Part shown: piece by piece, positions 1-10,849 of the stretch | How positions within the stretch are numbered: position 1 is the first letter of the stretch | Layout of the letters: every line of letters starts with the position of its first letter | Origin: Erinaceus europaeus | Lineage: Eukaryota; Chordata; Mammalia; Eulipotyphla; Erinaceidae | Assembly: GCF_950295315.1 (NCBI RefSeq) | Contig: NC_080165.1 | Location: 9,636,417 to 9,700,416, forward strand | Direction: 5' to 3' | Length of the DNA stretch: 64,000 nt | Made by a program: the position numbers and the translations under genes | The notes under the pieces: model-generated | What the model was told of the DNA's origin: nothing | The model's input: the letters and a program-made list of their open reading frames with translations, nothing else | Databases searched by the model: none

Positions 1-175
1 CCTGGAGGTGGATTAGGCATATTGTCAGGGAAGATAGTGTCAGAGTTGAGAGTAAAACTAGGAAGCAATATTGGGGCAGAGAGTTGCTCAAAAACTTGCA
101 GATGATAAATAAATGCAATTAACTGATTACCACAATGATCTATGCATTCGTATTTAGCACAGGAACCTGTAACAC
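1..175. other. Unique-looking sequence, nothing recognised
   Basis: AT-rich sequence at the left edge with no open frame, repeat body or RNA gene that I can recognise. Confidence 0.5.
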
Positions 176-710
176 CTGAGTCCCTGTCAGACAGCTCACA
201 GTCCGTAGTCACAGCTGGGAACATTCTAGGCTGAGCTCATTTCAAAGTTAAGTCTTCCTGGAGTGGCAGAGTAGGATGAACTAGATTCCCTGCAGAGAGT
301 GGGGGCAGTCCCTACTATTGCTATTTCATAGCGAGGGTGTGGTCCTGAAGAAGCCCACCACGGGTTTGTAATGACATTCCTGATGGGTGTGACCAGTGAT
401 GGCAGAGAGAGAAATATATTAGAGGTCTAGGCCTATGTTATCTTTTTTGAAAATGTTTCCTTTTAAAATTTTGATTTATTATTGGATAGAGGCAGAGAGA
501 ACTTGAGAGGGGAGGTGAAGGTATGGAGGGAGATTGAGAGAGCAACATCAGCAGCCCTGATTTTCTATTTGTGAAGCTTCCTCCCCCTGTAGGTGGTGGG
601 GTTCAAGGACTTGAACTCAAGTCCTTTTACACTAGTAAAGTGTGCACTTAATCAGCTGTGCCACTGCCCCCATATTTCCTATGGGGGAATCCAAGGATTC
701 CCTGACTAGA
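176..710 (-). repeat. L1 3'-UTR-derived repeat, antisense, split by a SINE
   Basis: The reverse complement matches the block seen in forward orientation near 22860-23720, 37620-37940 and 10870-11220 (segments about gaps in allele-like phrases such as 'ggcctagacctct' and 'ctgggaacattctagg' on the antisense strand). The copy resumes at about 672-710 after a SINE insertion. The family is interpreted as the long 3' UTR of an L1 lineage; see the entry at 36636-38710 for why. Confidence 0.6.
445..671 (-). mobile_element. tRNA-derived SINE, subtype B
   Basis: Read on the minus strand: a head ending near 671 (reverse complement of the GGCAGTGGCACAGCTGATTAAG type), a degenerate B box, the 'GTGAAGC' core, a CT-rich body and an A-rich tail at 445-470. 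It is nested inside the L1 3'-UTR copy, so it is younger than that copy. Subtype B here means the shorter form whose head resembles GGCTGGGCAGTGGCGCACC. Confidence 0.75.
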
Positions 711-1272
711 CTTATTATTATTATTATTTTTTTAAATCTTGGCATGATTTTCATATCCACCCTTGTTTCTACTTGTTTGAAATCCTATCTTTGATGTTGA
801 CTCACACTTCTGATTACTTGAAAGGGAAAATATTTTAAGAGATTTATTTATTCACTTAAGAATGTGTAGTCCATCTGTCTCTACTTATTTCTGTCGTCAA
901 AAAAGACTTCTCATGGATCTTTAACAGTAGAAGAAAGATTTATGCATCCCTCAGGCCTCATTTGAAGATTATATTGGATCAAAGAAGGTGCTGATAATGC
1001 TTCTGGGTGAAATTCAAAATTTTAAAGAAGGGAAAAAATGTAGATTTTTAAATAATGGATCTTCCTTGGATTTGGTGCTTCTCCTCTTCTGAAGTTGTCC
1101 AATTTTCATATTTCACAAAGATTATTTCAAAAAGATATATCTTCACCCTATTATATTTAAATTAATGTAACAAAAGAAAATGAACTTCCCTAATCTGTTC
1201 CATTCACTGGAACAAAATTAACAGATGGCCTTTCGATGTTCTTGAATAAAAAGTTCTACTGGGAGGTCCACA

Positions 1273-1495
1273 TCTTTTTTTTATATTTTTATTTATTTTT
1301 TTTATTGGGTAGAGACGGAGAGAAATTAAGAGGGGGAGGGGAAGAAAGAGAGATAGAAAGAGACAGAAAGATACCTGCAGCTCTGCTTCAACACTCCTGA
1401 AGCTTTCCCCCTGCGGGTGGCGACCAGGGGCTTGAACCCGGGTCCTTGTACACTGTAATGTATGCGCCTAACCAGGTGCTCCATTGCCTGGCCCC
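1273..1495 (-). mobile_element. tRNA-derived SINE, subtype B
   Basis: Antisense copy, essentially full length. The tail is T-rich at 1273-1305, the GA-rich complement of the body follows, then 'cctgcag', 'gaagctttccccctgc' and a B-box complement 'ggcttgaacccgg' near 1430. The head ends in 'ccattgcctggcccc'. Short open frames over it are artefacts of the CT-rich body. Confidence 0.85.
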
Positions 1496-2261
1496 GAAAG
1501 GTCCATATCTTACACAAGTCATTGGTCCAATTACCCTACTTGATGTAGTTCTGAGAAACACATATTTATTTATTTTTTTTTTCCACAAGGAAAATGCTAT
1601 TTACTAAGATGACTTCTTTCAGTTTCTCAATCTAATTAACTAATTTGTGATTTCATGTTGAAGAAACAAAGAATGAATATAACACATGCTGTAATTATCC
1701 TCTCACCAGCGCTCCCCTGTGTTTCTAAGGAGTCAGGTAGGACTAATGATAAGAGTTCTTAATCAGAAGTGACGTATCTTGGATTGCCACGTGCATCACA
1801 CACGGATCCGATGAGAACTCTCTTAGCTGATTCATTTCCCCTTTTAGGTATCAGATGTCTTGTCTATAAAATGAGCAAATATATGTGAACGTCTGCAAGA
1901 TACTGAATAACATTTTCAACTCTGTAGGTTTATAAAAATATTTCTAAAATTACTTTGAATGTCAGAAATGATACAAATCACCACAAATTGTTTATTATAA
2001 AATCTGGACAAAAGCTTACCCATCAATATGGACATATTTTGGGAGTCGATGAATTTGCATATAAGGTTAGACAAGGTAGACAAATTGATCAAAGTGATGA
2101 ATTCAGAGTTTCAGCTCAGTTCTTCTTATGCTAAATCTAGTGCCTTCTGGAATCTTATAGGAGGTATTTTATAGAAAGCTCTTTACCCCACTAAAAGTTC
2201 TTTATCACTAAAATGTTTTACTGTAAATTTCTCTTTCTATTATTCGTTTTCAAATATTTTT
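1496..2261. other. Unique-looking AT-rich sequence
   Basis: No repeat family, long open frame or RNA fold recognised. It contains one ordinary stretch with moderate CpG near 1770-1810 ('gtgacgt', 'ccacgtg', 'acacggatccg'), not enough to call an exon or island. Confidence 0.4.
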
Positions 2262-2475
2262 ACTTTCATTTTTTAAATCTTTTTCTCTGTTAAAGACAGA
2301 GAGAAGTTGATGGAGGCAGGGAAATTAGAGATAGAGAAAGAGACGGAGCGATATTTGCAGTTCTAATTCACCACTCGTGAAGCTTTCCCCCTGCAGATGG
2401 GGACCGGGACCTTGAACCTGGATCCTTGGCACTGTAATGTGTGTGCTTTACCAAGTGTGCCACTGCCTGACCCCT
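2262..2475 (-). mobile_element. tRNA-derived SINE, subtype B
   Basis: Antisense copy with T-rich tail complement, GA-rich body and the head 'ccactgcctgacccc' at the right end. The B-box complement near 2405-2420 is partly decayed. Confidence 0.8.
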
Positions 2476-2631
2476 ATATATTTTTTTTCATAAATAACTG
2501 CCTGCCACTTAACATCCTGATTCAATTTCCTCCGTTTTCCATAAGACATTTACACAAATTCTAAAATTCATTAAGTGCAGAAATCACTTTCATGTCTCAT
2601 GAAGATGGATCCCTAAAACTATGACATGAGG

Positions 2632-2990
2632 AAGGGCCAAGTGGTTCTTGGTGTTTCACCTGGTAGAGCGCACACATCGTCATCAATGAAGAACTGAGTT
2701 CAGTCCCTCATGCCCACTCCCAGGGAGGAAGCTTCATGAGAAGTAGAACAGTGCTGTGTTTCTCTTTCTCTCCCTGGATTCATCCTATATCAAAATTAAT
2801 TACTTAATTAAGGAATGAATTTAGGAAGGAAGGAAGGAAGGGAGGTGAGGAGGTGAGGAGAAAGGCAGGGAGAGGAAAGAAGGAAGGAAAAGAGAAAGAA
2901 AAGAAGGAAGGAGAAAAAAAAGGGATGCCTGAAGTGGTGGAGTCATTGTGCAGGTACCAATCTCCAGCCATAACCCTGGTGACAAAAATA
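2632..2990 (+). mobile_element. Long SINE variant with GA-rich expansion
   Basis: A diverged SINE head and body (2632-2812) is followed by an expanded (GGAA/GA)n purine tract (2816-2923). A distal tail segment follows at 2924-2990, ending 'ataaccctggtgacaaaaataaa'. The same distal segment follows SINE copies at about 14804, 17313, 22208, 42614, 44001 and 49988, so it belongs to a longer SINE form. The open frames of 66-85 codons here are shadows of the purine tract. Confidence 0.65.
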
Positions 2991-3087
2991 AAACAAAAAG
3001 ACAAGATGGTAGCACAATACTGGCAACACTTTTCTGTTTCAGTGTTTTCACTGAATTAAACTGACGTAAGAAATACATTAAATTTAG

Positions 3088-3330
3088 GAAGTCGGGCAGT
3101 AGCGCAGCAGGTTAAGAGCACGTGGCACAAAGCGCAAGGACCGGCGTTAAGAACCCCAGTTCAAGCCCCTGGTTCCCCAGCTGCAGGGGAGTCACTTCAC
3201 AGGTGGTGAAGCAGATCTGCAGGTGTCTGTCTTTCTCTCCCCCTCTCTGTCTTCCCCTCCTCTCTCCATTTCTCTCTGTCCTAACAACGATGACATCAAT
3301 AACAACAATAAATTTTTTTCTAAAAGAAAT
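3088..3330 (+). mobile_element. tRNA-derived SINE, subtype A, full length
   Basis: Reference description of subtype A. The head is GGGCAGTAGCGCAGCAGG with a Pol III A-box-like start. A B-box region lies near 3155-3170. Next comes 'cagctgcagggg', the 'ggtgaagcag' core and a CT-rich body of Pol II/III-neutral pyrimidines, then 'tctctctgtcctaacaacga' and a tail of AAT/AAC units. Such elements are transcribed by RNA polymerase III and moved by L1 machinery (known for tRNA SINEs). Nothing protein-coding is encoded. Confidence 0.88.
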
Positions 3331-4042
3331 ACATTAAATCTCTAACTCATATCCTTTGTATTCATAGTTACCACCCACAGTCTGTTATCTGCATTAAAGT
3401 CAGAACATACGTGTATCGTTTTTTAAATAAGACCATAGGTAAAACCTACCAGCTTCCACATGCAACGGGAAAAAACAAAAAAAGAGTGCTAACTACTTAG
3501 TTGGTCATGTCCTCCTCCCTTGACTTCTACACTCTTCTCTATAACTGTGTTCCTATGTTTTTGCTTTCTTCTTATTTGAACACATCACATTGTTTTTAAT
3601 GTCTTAGCATTTCTTTTTGCCTGGAATGTTTATGGTAGGGCTCCTTCCTTATGGAGAGCTTCATAACAACCCATCACATAAATGACTTTAAAATAGACAA
3701 ATTTTTAAATAGACAATTTTAAAATAGATTAAACTTGACATAAACAAAACACTCCCCAGCATTAATTCTCTCACATAGACTGATTTTTGTGCCACGAATA
3801 TTTTTTCTCTAATATGATCTTACTTAACTATTCAGTTGATCCTTTTATATCTTCTTCCTTCACAGAAGCTGTATTATGGTAGTTGGAACATTCCCTGACT
3901 TATACTTTGGAAGTTATTCTTTGCCTAGAACAGAAATCCACTAACAAATACTTCATAATATTTAGCTCAGAGAACTCTCCCTGATATCTATATTACTAAC
4001 AACACATTTTTCTCTAGTGATTATCTCACTGAGAACAAATAC
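3331..4042. other. Unique-looking AT-rich sequence
   Basis: Contains a short tandem of 'aaatagacaa/ttttaaaatag' around 3690-3725. No gene-like features seen. Confidence 0.4.
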
Positions 4043-4225
4043 AGGGGAGTGGGCAGTGGCACACCCGGTTAAGCACACATACCACCAAGTATAAGGATCT
4101 TGCTTGAGCCTCGACTCCCCACCTGCAGTGGGGATGCTTCACAAGCAGTGAAGCAGATCTGCAGGTGTTTCTCTTTCTTGCTCTCTCTTTACCTCCCCAC
4201 CTCTCTCAAATTCTCTCTGAAAAAA
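4043..4225 (+). mobile_element. tRNA-derived SINE, 3' shortened
   Basis: The head 'agtgggcagtggcacaccc', the B-box region near 4103-4115 and the core 'gtgaagcagatctgcaggtg' are clear. The copy stops in the CT-rich body with only a short A-rich end. Confidence 0.75.
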
Positions 4226-4711
4226 CTACTTATTTCCAAATCAGCAGAGTTTAAAGTAACATCTTCTGAAAATCTGTCTTATCTATTGTCCTTAGCCTCA
4301 AGATTAGCTTTATTTCTTTCATCAAGAGAGGTGGAAGGGGTTCAGAATACAACTCCATCCCCACAGTGAAGCACCTGGCAGCTCAGACATGTGCGTTCTG
4401 AGCTCTATGCCCCCAGTCCTATCCCAGCTCACCCTGTACTATTTCCACTGCATTTCAGGTCTGTGTGCAAACTAGTCTACCTATAAGGAGACAGAGGCAA
4501 TATCTAGAGAAAAAACTACCATGCATTATGGCAGTAAACATAGAAGAGCACAAGATCTTCAACAAACTCAAGGGAGTGTGAAAATTTTGGGCAAAAGAAG
4601 GAAGCAGGGCCTTGTTCAAAAGGGGGTTTGAAAGCCATAGTAACAACTAGAACTTAATTATCTGCTAACAGGAAAATACTGGTAAATTTCAGTGGGGGGA
4701 GTAGTACATTA
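4226..4711. other. Unique-looking sequence
   Basis: No repeat or gene recognised between the two SINEs. Confidence 0.4.
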
Positions 4712-5002
4712 TTGTTTTTTTTTTCTTTTTTTCCACCTACTGGGGTTCGGTGCCTGAACCCAATGCACTTGGAGGTCATTTTCCCCATTTTGTTGTCATT
4801 GGGTAGGACAGAGAGAAATGGAGAGAGGAAGAGCAGACAGAGGTTGGGGTGGGGGAGAAAGATAGACACCTGTGGACCTGCTTCACCGCTTATGAAGCGA
4901 TCCCCCTGTAGGTGGGGGCCGGGGGCTCAAACCGGGATCCTTGAGCCCGTCCTTGTGCTTTGCACCATATGCTCTTAACGCTCTGTGCTACCACCGGCCC
5001 CC
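4712..5002 (-). mobile_element. tRNA-derived SINE, long form, antisense
   Basis: Begins with a poly-T run and a relic of the distal tail segment, then the complement of the body. The B-box complement is 'ggggctcaaaccggg' near 4921-4935 and the head ends in 'ctaccaccggcccccc'. Relatively well preserved. Confidence 0.82.
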
Positions 5003-5271
5003 CACAGTTTGCTTCTGTAACACACACTCTCATTGGACAATGGAGCATGATTTAGGAAACTGGGGGAGCTGCCCAAGAAGAAACTCCCTGCCCTAATTCA
5101 GATTCTCAAAGCAGGAAAAGGAGCTGTCATCCATGATAGTGACTGGTACTGTTCCTAGGTGAGTCCATGAACTTATAGGTCATGATACTATCTCACAGTC
5201 ATGAAACTCCTCATCACATTCTCTCTTCAGGAGGAGGAATGACAGAACAGGAAGAAGAAAAAAGAAAGAAA

Positions 5272-5285
5272 GAAAAGAAAATCTT
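5272..5285 (+). repeat. Left target-site duplication of the L1 5'-end fragment
   Basis: The 14-bp string gaaaagaaaatctt occurs here and again, identical, at 5959-5972, exactly bracketing the L1-derived segment. It fits the A-rich endonuclease preference of L1. Confidence 0.75.
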
Positions 5286-5958
5286 GACTGATTCGACTTC
5301 TGGAGGCGGAGCTACGAGCAGCAGATCGCTTTCTCTCCTCTCCTCTCCTCTCCCAGATCAACTAGGAATACCAAAGGAGACCACCCGGACGGAAACAAGA
5401 CAGGACTAGAATGACCACAGGAACCCAGTAAATCACCCGTGAGTACAAACACGCGTGGCTGGTGACAGAGAGGAGAGAGGGGCCTAAGGAGAGATTAAGT
5501 GACTGCTAACAGTTCAACCTTTTATGAGTGGAGACACCACCTCCAGTCTGCTTCACAACAAGGGGACAGCTGAAGAGAGGAGAGGACTCCCCAGAGACTC
5601 ACCAAGTGCAACTCTGAGTCTCCATTGCTATTACCCTCAGAATCTGGAGCAGCAACAGGGAGGGACACCAGGGGACAGAGATCTAACCGGGAAACTCAGG
5701 AGAAGACCTATACCTCTGTGGCATAGCTGAGGAGCTGTGAAAGTCTCTGCATAACCACTGGATTATCTCTGCCACATCCTGCTTTATCTCTTGGTCAGGA
5801 GTCAGTGATTAAGCTAAGAAGCCTATTGATAGTTTAAAAGCCCTCAGGCTCCCATAGCCTACAGGGAAGAAAAAAAAAGAGGTTTTTACACCACTGAGCT
5901 CCAACTCAGGGATTGAAAAAACTATTAACTTCCACCACGGTAAACCGTTTAATTAAAT
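5286..5958 (+). mobile_element. L1 5'-end fragment (5' UTR only) with target duplication
   Basis: The sequence matches, in opposite orientation, the 5' end of the L1 at 63790-63170: shared phrases include 'ccaaaggagaccac', 'aaatcacccgtgagt', 'gagacaccacctccagtct', 'ggagaggactcccc', 'ggattatctctgcc' and 'ctgagctccaactcaggg'. It therefore carries the L1 5' UTR from its start and then stops, without ORF1, ORF2 or the 3' UTR. A 14-bp duplication flanks it. Ordinary L1 copies lose the 5' end, not the 3' end, so this is the reverse of the usual truncation. The small open frames of 68-75 codons inside it are UTR sequence, not genes. Confidence 0.8.
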
Positions 5959-6099
5959 GAAAAGAAAATCTTATGTTTTTTCAGTCTCTTAATTTACAGT
6001 TGCTACACTTTGTAGTTTTTAAAAGTTAATTTCATCCAATCCATACCTGTATTGCAGAAAAGGAAATGAAACTCTTAGAATAAATTAAAACTATATTTT

Positions 6100-6365
6100 G
6101 GGGAGTTGGCTGGTAGCATAGCGGATTAAGCGCACCAGCATAATCATCCTGGTTCGAGCCCCCGGCTCCCCATCTGCAGGGGAGTCACTTCACAGATGGT
6201 GAAGCAGGTCTGCAGGTGTCTGTCTTTCTCTCCCCATCTCTGTCTTCCCTTCCTCTCTCCATTTCTCTCTGTCCTATCTAACAACGATGACATCAAGAAC
6301 AACAACAACAATGAAAAACAAGGGCAACAAAAGGGGAAAATAGATATTAAAAAATAAAAAAAACC
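6100..6365 (+). mobile_element. tRNA-derived SINE, subtype A
   Basis: Well-preserved copy with intact B box 'ggttcgagccc' near 6152-6162 and a tail ending 'gggcaacaaaaggggaaaat' before an A-rich stretch. The head lacks the usual 'gtggcgcaaagcgc' segment, a 12-20 bp deletion between the A and B boxes. Confidence 0.85.
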
Positions 6366-6762
6366 CTATATTCTGATAGAATTAGGAAATAATAGCTATA
6401 CTAATGTCATCAATAGTTGTGCAGATAAATAAAATGCTACACAATGCTTTAAAGTCACAAAGAAAAAAAAAGCCCTATCCACTAAGAACAGGCATTAGGT
6501 TGATGTAAAGATACTTTGAGTGGTTACCATATAACCAGGTGGCAGGGTTACTTTGAAAGAACACTGCAATATAGGTTTCATAGGTTTATCATGAGTTACA
6601 CACAGCAAGGGTATTAGAGACATGTAGACAGATAGTGGCCTCTTGTTGCTGAAAATGAAATCTTCATATGTAAGGTGCAATATGCCATTTCTAAGTGAGT
6701 GGCAAGGTTGTTTCATTGTTGTGTCTGTCCTCCTGGGACTTCATCAGTTCAAGCTGTCTTTT

Positions 6763-7020
6763 AAAAAAATTTTTTTAAAATATTTATTTATTTGTTTTCC
6801 AGTTTTGTTGCCCTTGTTTTTTTTTTTTTTTTTTTTTTGGTAGTTATTATTGTTGTCGTCATTGTTGGACAGGACGGAGAGAAATGGAGAGAGCAGGGGA
6901 AGACAGAGATGAGGAGAGAAAGACAGACACCTGCAGACCTGCTTCACCGCCTGTGAAGCGACTCCCCTGCAGGTGGGGAGCCGGGGGCTCGAACTGGGAT
7001 CCTTATGCCGGTCCTTGTGC
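6763..7020 (-). mobile_element. tRNA-derived SINE, subtype A, 5'-truncated, young
   Basis: A perfect 13-bp target duplication caagctgtctttt lies at 6750-6762 and 7021-7033. On the minus strand the copy starts within the head at 'gcacaaggaccggcataagg', so the A box is missing, consistent with incomplete reverse transcription. The tail contains a long poly-A (poly-T at about 6818-6838 on the plus strand). Confidence 0.9.
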
Positions 7021-7140
7021 CAAGCTGTCTTTTTTATAGAAAGACAGACAGACAGAGAGGGGAAAGACATCATAGTCTTTCTTTAGTATTGGGGTCTGGG
7101 CTTGAATCTGAGTCACAACCCTTCCATTCCTTTTCGTCTT

Positions 7141-7385
7141 CTTTTTTATATTTTATTTTTTAAATTTTTATTTATTTTTTATTGAATAGAGAGAGAAAAA
7201 TTGAGAGAGGAAGGGGAGACAGAGAGGGAGGGAGGGAGAGAGAGAGAGACAGAGAGAGAGAGAGAGACCTGCAGTATTGCTTCACCACTCCTGAAGCTTT
7301 CCCCCCTGCAGGTGAGGACCAGGGGCTTGAACTCGGGTCGTGGGCACCATAATGTGTGCATTCAAACGTGTGCCATTGCCTGGCC
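7141..7385 (-). mobile_element. tRNA-derived SINE, subtype B
   Basis: Antisense full-length copy in which the body has expanded into (GA)n/(GGGA)n at about 7195-7268. The head ends 'ccattgcctggccc'. Confidence 0.82.
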
Positions 7386-7399
7386 CACGAGACGCACTT

Positions 7400-7613
7400 T
7401 CATTTTAATTTTTTTACTATCTTTATTTATTATTGGATAGAGACTGCCAGAAATAGAGAGCAAAGGGGAGACAGAGAGGGAGAGAGATAGATACCTGCAG
7501 CCCTGCTTCACCATTTGCAAAGCTCTCCCCCTGCAGGTGGGGACTGGGGACTCGAACCCGTATCCTGGCACATTGTAACATGTGTGCTGCACCAGGTGCA
7601 CCACCACCCGGCT
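7400..7613 (-). mobile_element. tRNA-derived SINE, subtype B
   Basis: Second antisense copy directly beside the previous one. The B-box complement is 'ggactcgaacccg' near 7549-7561 and the head ends 'ccaccacccggctc'. Confidence 0.83.
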
Positions 7614-7829
7614 CATGGGAAGGTATTTTCTAGCTAAAGGTTTGTTGCTGTTTATTTTGTTTGTTTTCCTGTTTAAACATGATTTTTACTCATTTATTTC
7701 TCATTATATTTATTTATATATCATCACTTTGTTCAAAATATCAAGTTACAAAGTAGGATTAAATGGAATCATTAACTATGTTGAATTCTGCTTACAATAC
7801 TTCATGTTCAAAAGAAACAAAACATAAGG

Positions 7830-7950
7830 AGAGCTGGGGAGACAGCATAATGGTTATGCTAAAGGACTTTTAAGCACCAAGGGTCCAAAGTTCAATCCCC
7901 AGCACCACCATACACCAGAGCTGAGGAGTGCTCTGCTTACAACAAAAGCA
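7830..7950 (+). mobile_element. SINE, subtype C
   Basis: A different head: 'gctggggagacagcataatg', then 'ggttatgc', 'gttcaatccccagcaccacc' (B-box-like) and 'gagctgaggagtgctctg'. Repeated immediately downstream and at 25364, 35637, 36494 and possibly 54577, which defines a third SINE type in the window. Confidence 0.7.
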
Positions 7951-7962
7951 AAACACACACAG

Positions 7963-8118
7963 GGTCGGGGAGATAGCATAGTGGTTATGCAAAAAAAATC
8001 TCATCCCTGAGGCTCTGAGATCTCAGGTTCAGTTCACAGCACCACTGTAAACAAGAGCTGAGTAGTCCTCTGGTCTGTCTCTCTGTGTATCTCTCATTAA
8101 AATAAATAAAATATATAT
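7963..8118 (+). mobile_element. SINE, subtype C
   Basis: Second tandem copy: 'ggggagatagcatagtgg', 'ctgaggctctgagatctcagg', a B-box-like 'ggttcagttcac' and an AATAAA-type tail. Confidence 0.72.
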
Positions 8119-8212
8119 ATTTTTAATTTTAAAAATTTATTTATTGGGGAACTAATGTTTTATATTCAACAGTAAATACAGAAGTTTATACATGCATAAC
8201 ATTTCCCAGTTT
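8119..8212 (-). mobile_element. L1 3' end fragment, antisense
   Basis: Matches the extreme 3' end of L1 as seen at 55785-55890 and 60530-60620: 'ttattggggaactaatg', 'caacagtaaatacag', 'tacatgcataacatttccca'. Only about 90 bp remain. Confidence 0.75.
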
Positions 8213-8870
8213 TAATTTTTTTTTAAAGATACATGTCTTACATAGGGAGCTATCCTTTTGATATAAAAGAGAAAAAAAAGCAAGACACACAAAAAGTAAT
8301 GAGAAAATGAAAATGAATCTGTATAGATTAGTAGTTTAAAAATATCAAAAAATCATGAATATTTTTAAAGCCGTATCAAAAATAAGATTACTGAAATGAA
8401 TTAAAATTTCAGACAACCAGGATGTGCTATAATGCACATCAATTAAATGTGGATTTGGTAGGAATCCATTTACACGGATGTGGCACACCAGGTTCCAAGA
8501 CTGCCAGAATTTCCTTCCACTATCCGAGGTAATTCTGCCAGTCACACTATGAAATAACATCGTGCTGAAGCAGCCTCAAGTCACCAGTCAGAGATATCGA
8601 AGCTGTAGCAGAGAGAGTAATGTGACTAAGAGGTAGTCAAACGCCTGACTCCTGATTCTGACTCCAGTGCTCATATCCTCAGCACCAGTGCATGTCTGAA
8701 TGATTCATTAATTTACTGGAATGAGTGGAGGAAGTACAGTACAGCAGTCAGGCGAACAGACTCATCAGGAGTGAGACTGACTAGCTTAATTAATTTTTCA
8801 GTGCCAGCAATGACAAGTTGAGGAGGTTTCTTCAGTTTTCTGGATGTCAGTTCTGTCATTGGTTAGAATA
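8213..8870. other. Unique-looking sequence
   Basis: No gene or repeat body recognised. Confidence 0.4.
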
Positions 8871-8886
8871 GACATCAAGGGCATTC

Positions 8887-9093
8887 TGGGCTGGGCAGAA
8901 GCGCATCTGGTTAAGTGCGTGCATGACAATGCACAAAGACCTGGGTTCAAGCCCCTGTTCCCCACCTGCAGGGGGGAAAGCTTCACAAGTGGTGAAGCAG
9001 AGCTGTAGATGTCTCTTTGTCTCTCCCTCCTCCCCTCTCTCAATTTCTCTCGGTCTCTGTTTCATAATAAATAAATAATAAAATAATAAAAAC
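8887..9093 (+). mobile_element. tRNA-derived SINE, subtype B with target duplication
   Basis: Full-length copy; atcaagggcattc ends at 8886 and recurs ending at 9110. The B box 'gggttcaagccc' lies near 8942-8954 and the tail is (AAAT)n. Confidence 0.87.
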
Positions 9094-9109
9094 AGAAATC
9101 AAGGGCATT

Positions 9110-9420
9110 CAAAAAGAAGTCAAATACTTTATGATGTGACTTACAGGTGGAACTTATGAATAAGTACAGGAAGGTCAAACACAGAGGGAGACTTGGACTG
9201 GGTGTGGTATGTTGCTGAAAAGCAAAAGACTCTGGGGCAGGAGAGGGAGGGATGGAGACAGGTATTGGCATTCAGGTGTATAATGGTGGGGGATGGACCT
9301 AAGTTGTCTGCAGTGAGAATGTTTTGCAGACCTGCATGAAAGAAAGATGAGACATTTTATCTAGGTGTCAAAAACTGTACTGTGAACCCTGAGTTCCCCA
9401 GTAAACTGATTAAAAATAAA
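9110..9420 (+). repeat. Old L1 3'-end remnant
   Basis: Contains 'aaaagactctggggcagg' and a diverged counterpart of the L1 3' UTR seen at 40430-40600. It ends in an A-rich run at about 9405-9425. Strongly diverged. Confidence 0.5.
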
Positions 9421-9454
9421 AGGAAATCAGAGGCATTATGAAGATGACGGACAC

Positions 9455-9735
9455 TATTTATTTTTTATTTTCTTTCTTTCATTTTTATTTTATTTATTCC
9501 CTTTTGTTGTAGTTATTATTGATATCATTGTTGTTGGATAGGACAGAGAGAAATGGAGAGAGGAGGGGAAGACAAAGAGGGGAAGAGAAAGACAGACACC
9601 TGCAGACCTGCTTCACCACCTGTGAAGTGACTCCCCTGCAGGTGGGGAGCCGGAGGCTCGAACTGGGATTCTTACACCGGTCCTTGCGCTTTGCACCACG
9701 TGTGCTTAACCTGCTGCACTACCGCCCAACTCCCG
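9455..9735 (-). mobile_element. tRNA-derived SINE, subtype A
   Basis: Antisense, full length, with B-box complement 'ggctcgaactggg' near 9655-9668 and head 'ctaccgcccaactccc'. Possible short duplication acactatt on both sides. Confidence 0.86.
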
Positions 9736-10120
9736 AAGTACACTATTAACACACATGAAACATTGAAAACAGGGCTCAGAAAGTATTGCTTAACATTTTA
9801 AGGCATATCATACAGAAAATATTTAAGAGATTTGACACTTCTATTCCACTTTTCCCAGAAAATGACCATCATGTGGTATAAGGATCATAGGTCACAGAAC
9901 CCAGACAACTATGCAAGTGACAGTTTTCCACTGCCATACAGAGTGACAGAGGACATGCTGCTTGGCATCTAGTGCCAGCTTCCTCCATATGAAAGCCTTG
10001 GTTTCTGTTATCTCAGTTGGTTTCACTAGCTCAGTCCTTAATGATTTACCTGTGGTAAAGTCATCAGATACTGTAAAATAAGCTAGAGGAATCTTTCCGG
10101 GGTCTGGGGCAGAGGGGAGA
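9736..10120. other. Unique-looking sequence
   Basis: No gene-like feature seen. Confidence 0.4.
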
Positions 10121-10129
10121 GGTGTGTGT

Positions 10130-10181
<52 letters not shown>
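10121..10181. repeat. (GT)n microsatellite
   Basis: About 60 bp of nearly pure GT with one GG interruption near 10130. Confidence 0.95.
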
Positions 10182-10182
<1 letters not shown>

Positions 10183-10257
10183 GACTCAAAGGAAAGAGAA
10201 GCATAGATAATGAACCTATGTTCATTTTCACAGAAACAAGAAACTCTTTGGAACCAG

Positions 10258-10350
10258 CTGCTGATTCACTCACTCAGTGGAGCACACATGTCACCAGGTG
10301 CAAGGACCCGGGTTCAAGCTCCAGGTCCCCATCTGTAGCAGCGACTCGGA
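10258..10350 (+). mobile_element. SINE head fragment
   Basis: Only the tRNA-like head and B box 'gggttcaagctcc' (near 10310) remain; the CT-rich body and tail are absent. Confidence 0.6.
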
Positions 10351-10566
10351 CTAATGTCCAGAGAGAATAGAAACAGAAAAAAGTTCAAGAATTTTCTCCA
10401 TTTTATCTAGATGTAAATCATCTCCCTAGGTGGGTTTCCTCCCTAACTCAAGGCCAGACACCAGGAACTTAACACTGGTTTGAATACAATACATGACACT
10501 CTGGGAGAAAACAACTGGGAGAAAGCCTGAGGTTGTCATGTAAAGGAACTACAAAAGTCAGAAAAG

Positions 10567-10828
10567 GGGAGTCGGGCAGTAGTGTAGCGGGTTAAATGCA
10601 CGTGGTGCAAAGCGCAAGGACCAGTGTAAGGATGCCAGTTAGAGCCCCTGGCTCCCCACCTGCAGGAGAGTGGCTTCACAGGTGGTGAAGCAGGTCTGTA
10701 GGTGTCTATCTTTCTCTCCCCCTCCTCTCTCCATGTCTTTCTGTTCTATCCAACAATGACGACATCAATAACTACAACAATAAAACAAAAGGGCAAGAAA
10801 AGGGAATAAAAAATAAATAAAACATTTT
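10567..10828 (+). mobile_element. tRNA-derived SINE, subtype A
   Basis: Full-length copy with the head 'gagtcgggcagtagtgtagc' and tail 'gggcaagaaaagggaataaa'. Confidence 0.87.
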
Positions 10829-10849
10829 TTTAAAGTTATAAAAGGACAA

